Shown: positions 24,501-32,664, counted from the first letter of the stretch. The stretch is 46,655 nt of DNA from Anaerolineae bacterium (GCA_023382715.1 JAHDWP010000027.1:1-46655); one strand, 5' to 3'. Program-made: numbers and translations. Notes: generated by a model from the sequence alone, not told the origin.

Positions 24501-25899
24501 CATGCTGCGCATCCTCGGCCCGGCGGACGCGGGCGTCTACTACTACGCCGTCGTCATCTTCGGCTGGTTCGACATCCTGGCCAACTTCGGGCTGAACACG
24601 CTGCTGACGCGCGAAGTGGCCCGCGACCGGGGCGCAGCGGGCCGCTACCTGCTCAACAGCACGGCGCTGCGCCTGGCGCTGTCGGCGCTGGGCGTGCCGC
24701 TGCTGATCGGCTTTCTGGCGCTGCGCCAGGCGACGGTCAGCCCGGCGCTGGAAGGGCAGGCGATCGTCGCCATCCTGCTGCTCTACGTCGGGCTGTTGCC
24801 GGGCAGCATCAGCACGGGGCTGACCGCGCTCTTCTACGCCTTTGAGAAGGCCGAGCACCCGGCGGCGATCACCACTGTCAGCACGCTCGTCAAGGTGACG
24901 CTCGGCCTGGGCACGCTGCTGCTCGGCTGGGGCGTGGTTGGGCTGGCCGGCGGCGCGGTGCTGACCAACGTGGTGACGCTGGCCGCGCTGGGCTGGCTGG
25001 CCCGCCCGCTGGCGCGCGGCGTCTTCGCCGAGCGGCTCGACGGGGCGCTGATGCGCGGCATGATCGGCGCGAGCTGGCCGCTGATGATCAACCACCTGCT
25101 AGCGACGGTCTTCTTCAAGATTGACATCGTGCTGATGGAGGCGATCAACGGCAACACCATCGTCGGCCAGTACTCGACCGCCTACAAATGGCTCGACGCG
25201 CTGAACATCATCCCGGCTTTCCTGACGATGGCCCTGCTGCCGGTGATGGCCCGCCAGGCCCACGAGGATCGCGCCGCGCTGCGCCGCAATTACACGCTGG
25301 CCGTCAAGCTGCTGGTGATCGTCGCCCTGCCGGTGGCGGTGATGACCACCTTCATCGCCGCGCCGCTGATCCGCGTGCTGGGCGGGGCGGAGTACCTGCC
25401 CGCCGGCGGCATTGCTTTGCAGATCATGATCTGGAGCATCCCCATCGGCTGGATCAACAGCGTGACCAACTACGTCATCGTCGCCCTGGACCGCCAGCGC
25501 ACGCTGACCCTCGCCTTCGCCGCTGGGGTGATCTTCAATGTGGCGGCCAACCTGGTCTTCCTGCCCGCCTACAGCTACCGCGCGGCGGCGGTGATCCACA
25601 TCCTGTCCGAGGCGACGCTGTTCGCCGCCTTCTACTGGATCATCCGCCAGGAGATCGGGGGGATGGGCTGGCGGCGCGCGCTGATCCGTCCGGCGCTGGC
25701 TGCGCTGGGCCTGCTGGGGATAACGCTCGCCCTGTGGCAGGTCGTGCCGCTGGCCGGGCTGCTGCTCTCGCCGCTGGTTTATGGGGCGATGCTGCTGGCG
25801 CTGCGCCCCTTTGGGCCGGAGGAGCTGGCGCGCGTCGCACCGCTGCTGCCGGGGCGGCTGCGCCGTTGGGCGCTGCGCTTTGACGCAAAGGGCGTTTGA
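21577..25899 (+). CDS. Fusion of YfhO-type membrane protein and polysaccharide flippase (1440 aa)
   Basis: Residues 1-~940 look like a bacterial YfhO-type membrane protein. A first helix is at 8-25, followed by PADNLYQFEPWRSARDALG, many helices to ~630, then a soluble domain with YDSMIPRQYAEYMG, LLNVRYIVTD and ESWLVLADSFYPGWKA; a helix lies near 910-930. Residues ~945-1440 form a complete flippase-like module starting RIAKNSLAPIVLNLFNRGID, then RILGPADAGVYYYAVVIFG, with about fourteen helices. Both halves are usually separate genes. Residues ~398-438 are encoded by interspersed repeat family B, and the last codons and stop lie in a family A element (25887). GTG 21577 is the likely start. It probably transfers sugars from lipid donors and flips lipid-linked glycans. 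Confidence 0.8.
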   Translation: MAILKKVFPDALIVAGLLLLPLLFFAPVTVGGRTLLPADNLYQFEPWRSARDALGVPEIPHNALLSDLVLQNYQWKTFLRRSLDAGTIPLWQPNQFAGTPFLAAGQHGALYPFSALYYILPLPRAYGWFTVSQLWLAGALMYLFARGLGQGRAAGAVAGVAYQFSAFFIVSAVFPMMIAGAAWLPLLLLMIEFIIERRPLRGDRPATVPWLALGALALMMNIFAGHVEITYYTLIVMAYWAAARLLWAWWRDRAAWRRLARPAGSLLLMVALGVGLGAAQFLPLYELGTHNFREAAASFNEVRGYAFPARHVAKFLLPDAFGNPAQHSYRDVFSGDVIQQDWQRPCAECPGGFARVTDTDFGVKNYVEGGAYVGVLTLVLATVGLLARRGAASLSAHASPPKSPSPAELERGASPPTAEAFPSLAVPGGSGGGVTPQPRPAAPHRAILGLLALVSLTFAFGLPTYAALYYAFPNLNQLHTPFRWVWPFTFCAAALAGFGLDALRRAAAERARWVTWLGGGLIALGAALLGGLLLSRAAYDSFAPLVERVFTGLSGADQVFPDARAFYSYQFWNGLALGLLVLAAGIVVTLSRSGMRLPRRLGGAPLWTALATGVVALDLAIAGWGFTPSADPAWLDYTPDAVRWLQERQAEGVPFRYTTINFGAQPLHANSTWRYDLHDVRGYDSMIPRQYAEYMGLIAAQGGLLHNRIDPIAGDNQQALASPLLDLLNVRYIVTDQIVADAEALGLREVYADEAVRIYENVDALPRAYTLPYYDLTQPLCGAQPDDFATIVSSPDFSANPRRVVIEGFPDAASCELVYEWPGPQHEADPVYAQITHYGAIEVIVQPEVTEESWLVLADSFYPGWKAFVRPAGSGEDPEQETPLHLVNGNFRGVRLGPGAWTVRFRYSPATFQVGAFLSFLSGMLLIFMLMLWLWRRLYRPDAEADSARRIAKNSLAPIVLNLFNRGIDFAFAFIMLRILGPADAGVYYYAVVIFGWFDILANFGLNTLLTREVARDRGAAGRYLLNSTALRLALSALGVPLLIGFLALRQATVSPALEGQAIVAILLLYVGLLPGSISTGLTALFYAFEKAEHPAAITTVSTLVKVTLGLGTLLLGWGVVGLAGGAVLTNVVTLAALGWLARPLARGVFAERLDGALMRGMIGASWPLMINHLLATVFFKIDIVLMEAINGNTIVGQYSTAYKWLDALNIIPAFLTMALLPVMARQAHEDRAALRRNYTLAVKLLVIVALPVAVMTTFIAAPLIRVLGGAEYLPAGGIALQIMIWSIPIGWINSVTNYVIVALDRQRTLTLAFAAGVIFNVAANLVFLPAYSYRAAAVIHILSEATLFAAFYWIIRQEIGGMGWRRALIRPALAALGLLGITLALWQVVPLAGLLLSPLVYGAMLLALRPFGPEELARVAPLLPGRLRRWALRFDAKGV
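22769..22890 (+). repeat. Interspersed element, family B, inside a coding sequence
   Basis: 122 bases starting CCTCACCCCCTAAATCCCCC and ending GCCCCAACCG. They align end to end, with the same length, with the intergenic copy at 35515-35636. The shared core TCTCCAGCCGAGCTAGAGAG is identical. Here the element is read in frame as a proline/serine/glycine-rich stretch (SPPKSPSPAELERG...) between two membrane helices of the 1440-residue fusion protein. Confidence 0.85.
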
Positions 25900-26043
25900 G
25901 GAGTCGTGCGCCTGCTCTTGCCCCCATCCCCGGCCCTTCCCCCACGAGGGGGGAAGGGAGAACAGCAGCGGGCCTGCTCCTTTTCTCCCCCTGGAGGGAG
26001 AAGGGGCCGGGGGATGAGGGGGGACTGCTACAAACGGCCTGTG
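25887..26043 (+). repeat. MITE-like interspersed element, family A, full-length copy A5
   Basis: This 157-base element has left end AAAGGGCGTTTGAGGAG (25887-25903). Its right end reads ACAGGCCGTTTGTAG on the minus strand from 26043. The interior is the C-rich/G-rich hairpin CTTCCCCCACGAGGGGGGAAG plus a second arm CTCCCCCTGGAGGGAG. The element overlaps the last codons and stop codon (25897-25899) of the 1440-residue gene. Confidence 0.72.
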
Positions 26044-26061
26044 AGCGTTCGCGTCGCGCAC

Positions 26062-26086
26062 AAAAAAGCCCGGCTCCGCGCCGGGC
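26062..26086 (-). terminator. Rho-independent terminator for the 115-residue gene
   Basis: Read on the minus strand, GCCCGGC-GCGGA-GCCGGGC is a perfect 7-base GC stem with a 5-base loop, followed directly by six T residues (AAAAAA at 26062-26067 on the plus strand). It lies 90 bases downstream of the gene ending at 26177. This is the clearest intrinsic terminator in the window. Confidence 0.85.
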
Positions 26087-26176
26087 AGTCTTCATGCTCC
26101 CCCAATACCCTTCAACACGACCAGAGCGCAGACGCGATCTGACCACCCCCAAAGCAGTCTCTGCTACGCGCTGTCG

Positions 26177-26524
26177 TCAGGTGATCGGCGCGTGCTCGCC
26201 GGTCGCGCTGATCGACTCGCGCTTGAGCAACACCACGCGCAACTCGCGGTCGGCCATCAGGCGGCGCACGATCGGGTTGCTCTGCACCGGAAGCACCTGC
26301 TCCTGGCCGTCCTTCGTCAGCTCAAAATGGAAGACATCAACCCGTCGCGCCCCGGCGTGCCAGTGCTCTTCCAGGCCCACGACGAGGCTAAGCTGCCAGC
26401 CATCGGCCAGGTAGCCCAGCAGCACATCGGCGGGCGCATAGGTCTGCGACGATGACGACCAATGACGGCGCGTATCGAAAGACCGCAATTCCATCTCTAC
26501 AAAGAATGGCGCGGCTCCCGGCAT
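26177..26524 (-). CDS. Hypothetical protein (115 aa)
   Basis: This 115-residue protein has no recognised domain. It is likely real: an AGGAGG Shine-Dalgarno lies eight bases before its ATG and a strong terminator follows. It begins MPGAAPFFVEMELRSFDTRRHW and has a hydrophobic strand-rich middle (ADVLLGYLADGWQLSLVVGL). The C-terminal half is charged (NPIVRRLMADRELRVVLLKRES). No signal peptide or membrane helix is evident and there are no cysteines. It is divergent from asnS, with AT-rich promoter-like DNA between them. I infer a small cytosolic protein, possibly beta-rich, of unknown role. Confidence 0.65.
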   Translation of the reverse strand: MPGAAPFFVEMELRSFDTRRHWSSSSQTYAPADVLLGYLADGWQLSLVVGLEEHWHAGARRVDVFHFELTKDGQEQVLPVQSNPIVRRLMADRELRVVLLKRESISATGEHAPIT

Positions 26525-26853
26525 CTAAGTAACCTCCTTTGGGGATGTGTTCCCCGGCTCAAATGAATCGTGAGCGCCTACGCAATGCTGTGCAGGGAGT
26601 AGCGTGCTGGTGCGGCGATGTGTGGAAGCGCTCTCGTCCCCCAATACCCTATCCATATTTTAACGAAAAGCCATGCAAAAATAAAGGTATTTAATGCACA
26701 AATGCATTTGCGGCGGGCGGCACAGCCTTTCGCCCGCCGCGCGCCGTTTGACCCCGCCCCGCCCCGGCGCTAGAATACGGTCGGTCAGCGGGGCGCGGTT
26801 CGGTCTGCTGCGCTCTTTAATGGGATTATAGCATACAAACGAGGACGGGATTC
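26525..26853. other. Divergent spacer with AT-rich patch and hairpin
   Basis: The gap holds an AT-rich patch (about 26655-26705, including the palindrome AAATGCATTT). A stem-loop follows: GCGGCGGGCG (26710-26719) pairs with CGCCCGCCGC (26731-26740), a perfect 10-base stem. The asnS promoter is at 26748-26776. The leftward gene presumably also starts from the AT-rich patch, but no clear -35/-10 pair could be fixed. No gene is seen. Confidence 0.5.
26748..26776 (+). promoter_or_regulatory. Promoter of asnS
   Basis: TTGACC (26748-26753, 5 of 6) and TAGAAT (26771-26776, 5 of 6) at the ideal 17-base spacing. The predicted start is near 26783, leaving a leader of about 70 bases before the GTG at 26854. 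No T-box-like leader is apparent. Confidence 0.65.
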
Positions 26854-28191
26854 GTGGCAACGCTCATCCAGGTTGGCGACATTGCCCAGTACGACGGCCA
26901 GGAAGTGACTCTGCGCGGCTGGCTGTACAACCGCACCGATAAGGGCCGCCTGCAATTCCTGCTCGTGCGCGATGGCACGGGTATTGTCCAGTGCGTGGCT
27001 TTCAAGAAAGACCTGGACGCCGAGATGTTCGCCCTCGCGGCTGAGCTGACCCAGGAGTCGTCCCTCGAGATTACCGGCGTCGTCCGCGCCGACGAGCGCG
27101 CGCCGGGCTACCCCGGCAAGTTTGAGGTGGGCATCACCCGCCTGGCGCTGCTCCAGATGGCCGACGAATACCCGATCCAGCCCAAAGAGCACGGCGTCGA
27201 GTTCCTGATGGACAACCGCCATCTGTGGGTGCGCTCGCTGCGCCAGTGGGCGATCCTGCGCGTGCGGGCGACGATCATCGGCGCAATCCGCACCTGGCTG
27301 GACGATCATGGCTATATCCTGGTGGATACGCCCATCCTGACGCCCGCCGCCGGCGAAAACACCACGACCCTCTTCGCCATTGACTACTACGGCACGCCCG
27401 CCTACCTGGCCCAGACCGGCCAGCTTTACAACGAGGCCAACATCGCCTCCTTCGGCAAGGTCTACTGCTTCGGCCCCACCTTTCGCGCCGAAAAGTCCAA
27501 GACGCGCCGCCATCTGATGGAGTTCTGGATGGTCGAGCCAGAGATGGCCTTCTTCTCGCTGGAAGACCTGATGGCCATGGAAGAGGAGTTCGTCAGCGCC
27601 ATCGTGGGCGCGGTGCTCAGCAAGCACCGCATGGAACTGGACATCCTGGAGCGCGACATCAGCCGCCTGGAGGCGATCACTCCGCCCTTCCCGCGCATCA
27701 GCTACGACGAAGCGGTGGAGCGGCTGCAGGCCCTGGCCGCAACCATTGACGACCCGGAGCGCAAGGCGGAGCTGGCCATCACCTGGGGCGACGACTTCGG
27801 CGCGCCGCACGAAACAGCCATCGCCGAGATGTTCGACCGGCCCGTGTTCGTCTACCACTACCCGACGGCGGCCAAAGCCTTCTACATGCAGCCGGTGGAG
27901 GGGCGGCCCGAAGTCTGCCGCAGCGTAGACCTGCTGGCCCCCGAAGGCTACGGCGAGATCACCGGCGGCAGCGAGCGCATCTATGACGCAGAGCTGCTCA
28001 AGGCGCGCATTGACGAGATCGGCATCTCGCCCGAGAACTATGCCTGGTACCTCGATCTGCGCCGCTATGGCAGCGTGCCACACGCCGGCTTCGGCCTGGG
28101 TGTCGAGCGCACGGTCGCCTGGATATGCGGGCTGCCCCACATCCGCGAGACGATCCCCTATGCGCGGATGCTCAACCGGCTGTACCCGTGA
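26854..28191 (+). CDS. asnS: Asparaginyl-tRNA synthetase
   Basis: This 445-residue class IIb aminoacyl-tRNA synthetase charges tRNA-Asn with asparagine in the cytosol. An OB-fold anticodon-binding domain occupies ~1-110 ([32 protein letters not shown]). The catalytic core contains motif 2 as [20 protein letters not shown], followed by MVEPEMAF, and motif 3 near the end as [16 protein letters not shown]. The Lys-Ser-Lys-Thr-Arg-Arg-His form of motif 2 points to AsnRS rather than AspRS. GTG 26854 has GAGGACGGG upstream. Its stop overlaps the GTG of the GNAT gene by four bases, coupling the two. Confidence 0.93.
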   Translation: MATLIQVGDIAQYDGQEVTLRGWLYNRTDKGRLQFLLVRDGTGIVQCVAFKKDLDAEMFALAAELTQESSLEITGVVRADERAPGYPGKFEVGITRLALLQMADEYPIQPKEHGVEFLMDNRHLWVRSLRQWAILRVRATIIGAIRTWLDDHGYILVDTPILTPAAGENTTTLFAIDYYGTPAYLAQTGQLYNEANIASFGKVYCFGPTFRAEKSKTRRHLMEFWMVEPEMAFFSLEDLMAMEEEFVSAIVGAVLSKHRMELDILERDISRLEAITPPFPRISYDEAVERLQALAATIDDPERKAELAITWGDDFGAPHETAIAEMFDRPVFVYHYPTAAKAFYMQPVEGRPEVCRSVDLLAPEGYGEITGGSERIYDAELLKARIDEIGISPENYAWYLDLRRYGSVPHAGFGLGVERTVAWICGLPHIRETIPYARMLNRLYP

Positions 28192-28922
28192 GCGCGCCAG
28201 CGGAGCGGGCTGTGTCTATTCATGCGCAGCGCACGCAGGTGCGCCGTCTGCTCGATGATTCCAGCCCGGCAGACGCCCCCACCGCTTACTACGCGCTGTT
28301 CCACGACCCGGCGCGCTGCGCCCTGTTCACCCAGGCGGATGATAAAGGGCGGGCGACCGGCTTTGTGGCCGTGTGCCAGACCGGAATAGACTTGTTCCGC
28401 CCGCTGATCACGTTGCAGTGCCCGAACGCCGAGTGCGCGGCGGCGCTGCTGGGCCAGGCGCTGAAGGCGGGCCGCCCGTACATCCTGTTCGCGCGGGTCA
28501 ACCAGCTTCCGCTGGTCAGCGACGTACTGCGCCTGGACAATCACCGCATCCTGCACATCCTGCGCCTGGACCCGCGCCGCTTCCAGCCGGTGATCAACGT
28601 GCTGGCCCGCACCGAAATGGCCCACGATGGCACGCCGCGCTGCGTGATCGAGTCCGGCGGGGCGCAGGCCGTGGCCGGGGTCAACTGGCAGAGTCCTGCC
28701 TTCGCCGAGGTGTTCGTGCATACCGATCCGGCGCTGCGCGAGCGGGGGCTGGGCACCAGCGTGGCGGCGGGCGTGACACAGGCGGTCTTGCAAAGCGGGC
28801 GTATCCCGCTCTACCTGGTCGAGGATGGCAACAGCCCGTCGCGGCGCATCGCCGACTCGCTGGGCTACGTGGACACCGGCGTGCGCCAGGTCTACGCGGA
28901 CGTGGTGTATGGGGCCACCTGA
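28188..28922 (+). CDS. GNAT-type N-acetyltransferase
   Basis: This 244-residue protein has a GNAT fold in its C-terminal half. [20 protein letters not shown] gives beta-strands 2-4. [19 protein letters not shown] is the acetyl-CoA pyrophosphate loop (R-x-x-G-L-G-T). [17 protein letters not shown] is the end block. The N-terminal half (residues 1-~130) is a less conserved second GNAT-like or accessory domain ([18 protein letters not shown]). The GTG start overlaps the asnS stop (GTGA), so it is co-translated with AsnRS. The acceptor is not deducible. A hairpin at 28935-28964 follows. Confidence 0.75.
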   Translation: MSAPAERAVSIHAQRTQVRRLLDDSSPADAPTAYYALFHDPARCALFTQADDKGRATGFVAVCQTGIDLFRPLITLQCPNAECAAALLGQALKAGRPYILFARVNQLPLVSDVLRLDNHRILHILRLDPRRFQPVINVLARTEMAHDGTPRCVIESGGAQAVAGVNWQSPAFAEVFVHTDPALRERGLGTSVAAGVTQAVLQSGRIPLYLVEDGNSPSRRIADSLGYVDTGVRQVYADVVYGAT

Positions 28923-28934
28923 CCGAGGGAACGC

Positions 28935-28964
28935 GGGGGATTCGCACAGGCGGACGAATCCTCC
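28935..28964 (+). terminator. Stem-loop between GNAT and nitrilase genes
   Basis: GGGGGATTCG and CGAATCCTCC form a ten-base stem with one G-T pair and a ten-base loop, 13 bases after the GNAT stop and just before the AAGGAG ribosome-binding site of the next gene. There is no T-run; it could be an attenuator or a structured leader. Confidence 0.35.
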
Positions 28965-28982
28965 TGAAGGAGCCTGCAGAGC

Positions 28983-29981
28983 ATGACCACAGCGAACGAA
29001 ACAGGCCGCGGACAGCGCGCAACTCAGCGCGTTCTGCGCGTTGCCGCAGTACAAATGGAAAGCAAAGCGGGCGACAAGGCGGCCAACTTCGCCACGATGG
29101 AAGCGTTCGTGGAGGAGGCAGCACAACAGGGAGTCAGGCTGATCGTGTTCCCAGAGTGCTGCATCACGGGCTACTGGTTCATCCGTCATCTCTCACAACA
29201 GGAGTTGGCGGGGCTTGCCGAGCCGATCTTCAGCGGGGCAAGTTCGCAACGCCTCAGCGGGCTTGCCCAGAAATACGGCGTGAGCATCGGCGCCGGCCTG
29301 ATCGAGGCCGGAGAGGACGGGGCCTTCTACAACAGTTACGTCGTGGCGATGCCGGATGGTGAAGCGCGCCGCCATCGCAAGCTGCAAGCGTTCGAGCATC
29401 CGCTGATCCAGAGCGGCTCGGAATACACTGTTTTCGATCTGCCGGATGGGTTCCGCGCGGGCGTGCTGATCTGCTATGACAACAACATCAATGAGAACGG
29501 GCGAATGACCGCCCTGATGGGGGCAGAGCTTCTGCTCGCACCTCACCAGACGGGGGGATGCCGCACGAAGGATCCCCATCTGATGGGCGTGATTGATCGC
29601 CGTCTGTGGGACAACCGGCACATTGATCCGCAGGCCATCGAAAAAGAGTTCGCCGGCGACAAAGGGCGCGGCTGGCTGATGCGCTGGCTGCCGAGCCGGG
29701 CGCATGATAACGGCGTATTCCTCATCTTCGCCAACGGGGTCGGCGTGGATGACGATGAGATACGGACGGGGAACGCCATGATTCTGGACCCCTACGGGCG
29801 CATCCTCGCCGAGAGCACCAGGGCTGACGATGCGCTGGTGGTGGCGGACCTCGATGGGACGTTGCTGGAACACGCTACGGGCCGCTTGTGGATGGCAGCG
29901 CGCCGACCTGAGCTTTATGACCTGTTGACCCAGCGCACGGGCCTCGAGCGCGATACACACGAGTTGAAGTTCGAAGAATGA
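28983..29981 (+). CDS. Carbon-nitrogen hydrolase (nitrilase superfamily)
   Basis: This 332-residue hydrolase has all three catalytic residues of the nitrilase fold. Glu58 is in VFPECCITGYWF, Lys133 in RRHRKLQAFEH, and the nucleophile Cys164 in VLICYDNNINENGR. The family cleaves non-peptide C-N bonds (amides, N-carbamoyl amino acids, nitriles). The long insert after the Cys block (PHQTGGCRTKDPHLMGV...) and the ending FANGVGVDDDEIRTGNAMILDPYGRIL are like aliphatic-amidase/N-carbamoylputrescine amidase-type branches. The substrate remains open. An AAGGAG Shine-Dalgarno at 28967 lies ten bases before the ATG. The first 16 residues are polar and may be disordered. Confidence 0.87.
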   Translation: MTTANETGRGQRATQRVLRVAAVQMESKAGDKAANFATMEAFVEEAAQQGVRLIVFPECCITGYWFIRHLSQQELAGLAEPIFSGASSQRLSGLAQKYGVSIGAGLIEAGEDGAFYNSYVVAMPDGEARRHRKLQAFEHPLIQSGSEYTVFDLPDGFRAGVLICYDNNINENGRMTALMGAELLLAPHQTGGCRTKDPHLMGVIDRRLWDNRHIDPQAIEKEFAGDKGRGWLMRWLPSRAHDNGVFLIFANGVGVDDDEIRTGNAMILDPYGRILAESTRADDALVVADLDGTLLEHATGRLWMAARRPELYDLLTQRTGLERDTHELKFEE

Positions 29982-30088
29982 GGCACGAATTCGCGGTGGC
30001 TGACTGCATCATGCCCACCAGAGAGATACTGCGCACCTCGAGGCTATTCGCCAGCAAGCCTGGCCGCAGCTATCGCTGCTGACTCCTC

Positions 30089-31462
30089 ATGATTGACTTC
30101 ACCCTCACTTTCCCGGCTGGCTTCCTGTGGGGCGCGACGACTGCGGCTCACCAGGTCGAGGGCGGCAGCGCCCCCAATACCTGGACCGCCTGGGAACAGA
30201 GGCCGGGCCGCATTCACCAGGATGGGCGGGCGAGCCTGGCCTGCGACTGGTGGGGCGGGCGCTACGCGGAAGACTTCGACCGCGCCGCCGCCCTGCAGCA
30301 CAACGCGCACCGCTTCTCGGTCGAGTGGAGCCGCATCGAGCCGGAGCGCGGCAGGTTCGACGGGGCGGCCATCGCCCACTACGCGGACATGATCGCCGCG
30401 CTGCGCGCCCGGCACATGGAGCCGCTGCTCACGCTGCACCACTTCACCGACCCGCTGTGGGTCGCGGAACAGGGCGGCTGGCTCAACCCGGACACAGCGC
30501 ACCGCTTCGCCCGCTTCGCGCAGATTCTCGCCGAAGACCTGGGCGGCGGCGTGACCATGTGGTGCACGATTAACGCGCCGCTGGAGTATGCCATGCAGGG
30601 CTACTGGCTGGGGCGTTTTCCGCCGGGCGAGCGGAGCCTGAGCCGCGCGCTGGACGTCGCCGAAGGACTTCTGCGCGGGCACGCCGCTGCCTACGCCGCC
30701 ATAAAAGCAGTCCGGCCCGGCGCGCAGATCGGGCTGGCCGCGCGCCAGGTCAGCCTGCTGGCCCGCCGCCCATCCTGGCTGCACGGCCCGGCCCGCAACC
30801 GGCTCCGCCACCTGTTCAACCGCGCCCTTGTCGAGGCCCTGCTGACCGGCGAACTGCGCTTTCTGCGCCGGACGGTCGCCGTCCCCGAAGCGCGCGACAC
30901 GCTCGACTGGATCGGCCTGAATGCCGGCTCTCGCTTCGTGGCCGGCTTCGATCTCCTCAGGCCGCGCCAGGCGTTCACCGGGCACCGCTCGCCCCGGCAT
31001 GGACTGCTGGAGCCGGAGGGAGGCGGCGAAATCTGGCCGGAAGGGTTGTTCGAGCAGATTCGCTGGCTGGCCGAGCGCGCGGGCAAGCCGCTCTACATCA
31101 CCGAGCACGGCGCCCCCGACGCCGACGACGCGCTGCGCTCGCTCGTCCTCGTGCGCGGATTGCGCAGCGTGTGGCGGGCGCTCAACCACAACTATCCGGT
31201 CAAAGGCTACTTCTATCGCACGCTGGTGGACGGCTTCGAGTGGGCGAGCGGGTACGATCCGCGCTCGCGCTGGGGGCTGTTCGCCTGCGACCCACAGACG
31301 CAAGTCCGCACGCCGCGCCGCAGTGCCGCGCTGTACGGCGAGATCTGCGCAGCCAACGCCCTGACAATGGACATGGTGCGCCGCTATCTGCCGGGCGAGG
31401 CCGACGCGCTGTTCCCCGGCGTGCCCGTGCAGCGCACGGTGACGCTGCGTCCGCGGTTGTGA
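30089..31462 (+). CDS. GH1-family glycoside hydrolase with altered acid/base residue
   Basis: This 457-residue protein shows the GH1 beta-glucosidase fold from end to end: FPAGFLWGATTAAHQVEGG at the N-terminus, HRFSVEWSRIEPERG (73-87), LLTLHHFTDPLW, and the nucleophile block YITEHGAPD with Glu339. The acid/base motif, normally T-x-N-E-P, reads TINAP (160-164), with Ala163 replacing the catalytic glutamate. Plant myrosinases have Gln there and still work on activated substrates. This protein may therefore act on good leaving groups, need an exogenous base, or be a binding protein. No signal peptide, so cytosolic. The start ATG 30089 has a weak ribosome site. Confidence 0.85.
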   Translation: MIDFTLTFPAGFLWGATTAAHQVEGGSAPNTWTAWEQRPGRIHQDGRASLACDWWGGRYAEDFDRAAALQHNAHRFSVEWSRIEPERGRFDGAAIAHYADMIAALRARHMEPLLTLHHFTDPLWVAEQGGWLNPDTAHRFARFAQILAEDLGGGVTMWCTINAPLEYAMQGYWLGRFPPGERSLSRALDVAEGLLRGHAAAYAAIKAVRPGAQIGLAARQVSLLARRPSWLHGPARNRLRHLFNRALVEALLTGELRFLRRTVAVPEARDTLDWIGLNAGSRFVAGFDLLRPRQAFTGHRSPRHGLLEPEGGGEIWPEGLFEQIRWLAERAGKPLYITEHGAPDADDALRSLVLVRGLRSVWRALNHNYPVKGYFYRTLVDGFEWASGYDPRSRWGLFACDPQTQVRTPRRSAALYGEICAANALTMDMVRRYLPGEADALFPGVPVQRTVTLRPRL

Positions 31463-31520
31463 GGGCGCGTCTGGGCGCGCCTGCCTGTCTGGTTATGCGA
31501 GTTTGTGGAGGCAACCCACC

Positions 31521-32525
31521 ATGCGCTTCAAGAGCTTTTCCGCCTTCTTCGCCCTGACGCTTGCTCTGGCGATCCTGCTGCCAGCCCATGCCCAGGGAAG
31601 CACCCGGCCGCTGATCATCGCCCATCGCGGCGCGTCCGGCTACCTGCCGGAGCACACGCTCGAAGCGAAGGCCATGGCCTACGCGCTGGGCGCGGACTAT
31701 GTGGAGCAGGATGTGGTGCTGACCCAGGATGATGTGCCCATCGTCGTCCACGACATCATCCTCGACACGGTGACCAACATCGCCGAAATATTCCCCGGCA
31801 GGGCGCGGGGGGATGGTCATTTCTACGCCATAGACTTCACGCTGGCCGAGATCAAGCAGCTCACGGTTCACGAGCGGATTGATTTGCAGACGGGCAAGAC
31901 CGCCTTCCCCAACCGCTTCCCCCTGGAGACCGTCGTCGGCTTCGAGATACCCACCCTGGAGGAAGAGATCGCCCTGATCCAGGGCCTCAACCGCAGCACG
32001 GGGCACGATGTGGGCCTCTACCCGGAGCTGAAAGAGCCGGCGTTCCACCAGGCAGAGGGCAAGGACATCGGGACGATCGTGCTGGCGCTGCTCGAAGAGT
32101 ACGGCTACACCCGGCGCGCCGACAGGGTGTTTGTGCAGTGCTTCGACCCCGCCTACACGCGCTACCTGCGCGAAGAACTGGGCACCGATCTCAAGCTCGT
32201 CCAGTTGATCAGCGGCAGCCAGGCGAACCTGGCCAGTCCTCAAGGGCTGGACGCCATCGCCGAGTATGCGGACGGCATCGGGCCGAGCATGAGCCTCGTG
32301 CTCAGCTTCGACGCCCAGGGCCAGGCGCAGATCACCTCGCTGGTGGCCGAGGCCCACGCGCGCGGCCTGGTCGTCCACCCCTACACCGGGCGCGCCGACT
32401 CCCTGCCCAAGAATGCTCAGAGCTTCGACCAGTTGTTGGAAGCGACCTTCATCGTCGCGGGCGCGGATGGGATTTTCACCGATCACACCGATCGGGCCAT
32501 CGCCTTCGTCAATGCCCTGCAGTGA
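31521..32525 (+). CDS. glpQ: Secreted glycerophosphodiester phosphodiesterase (GlpQ-like)
   Basis: This 334-residue exported enzyme has a signal peptide at residues 1-25 (cleavage after AHA). The GDPD TIM barrel opens with IIAHRGASGYLPEHT, where His35, Arg36 and Glu45 are catalytic or metal-binding. YVEQDVVLTQDDVPIVVHD follows, with Glu62, Asp64 and His77. GLYPELKEP and VFVQCFDP give later barrel strands. The extra stretch between strands 2 and 3 is typical of periplasmic GlpQ rather than UgpQ. It releases sn-glycerol-3-phosphate from glycerophosphodiesters outside the membrane. GGAGG lies nine bases before the ATG. Confidence 0.9.
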   Translation: MRFKSFSAFFALTLALAILLPAHAQGSTRPLIIAHRGASGYLPEHTLEAKAMAYALGADYVEQDVVLTQDDVPIVVHDIILDTVTNIAEIFPGRARGDGHFYAIDFTLAEIKQLTVHERIDLQTGKTAFPNRFPLETVVGFEIPTLEEEIALIQGLNRSTGHDVGLYPELKEPAFHQAEGKDIGTIVLALLEEYGYTRRADRVFVQCFDPAYTRYLREELGTDLKLVQLISGSQANLASPQGLDAIAEYADGIGPSMSLVLSFDAQGQAQITSLVAEAHARGLVVHPYTGRADSLPKNAQSFDQLLEATFIVAGADGIFTDHTDRAIAFVNALQ

Positions 32526-32633
32526 GCCTGCCTTCAGAGCGCTGACGCACAGATCGCGCAGGCGTGGCGACGGGCATGGCCGCTGTCGTGGGGGGTCGTT
32601 CTCGCCTGGGTTAAGCGGATTCTGCCCCCGCCG

Positions 32634-32664
32634 TTGCCGCCAACCGCCGGTCTTGTACTATAAT
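32634..32664 (+). promoter_or_regulatory. Promoter giving a near-leaderless mRNA
   Basis: A perfect -10 TATAAT (32659-32664) and a weak -35 TTGCCG (32634-32639) at 19-base spacing. The expected start, about 7 bases downstream, falls at or one base before the ATG at 32672, and there is no ribosome-binding site in between. The transcript is predicted to be leaderless. Confidence 0.6.

Noticed and set aside
22801-25095. 764-residue open frame on the minus strand
   Set aside because: Antisense to the fusion gene, with repetitive Gln/Arg/Ala composition and no motifs; the plus-strand frame carries the recognisable domains.
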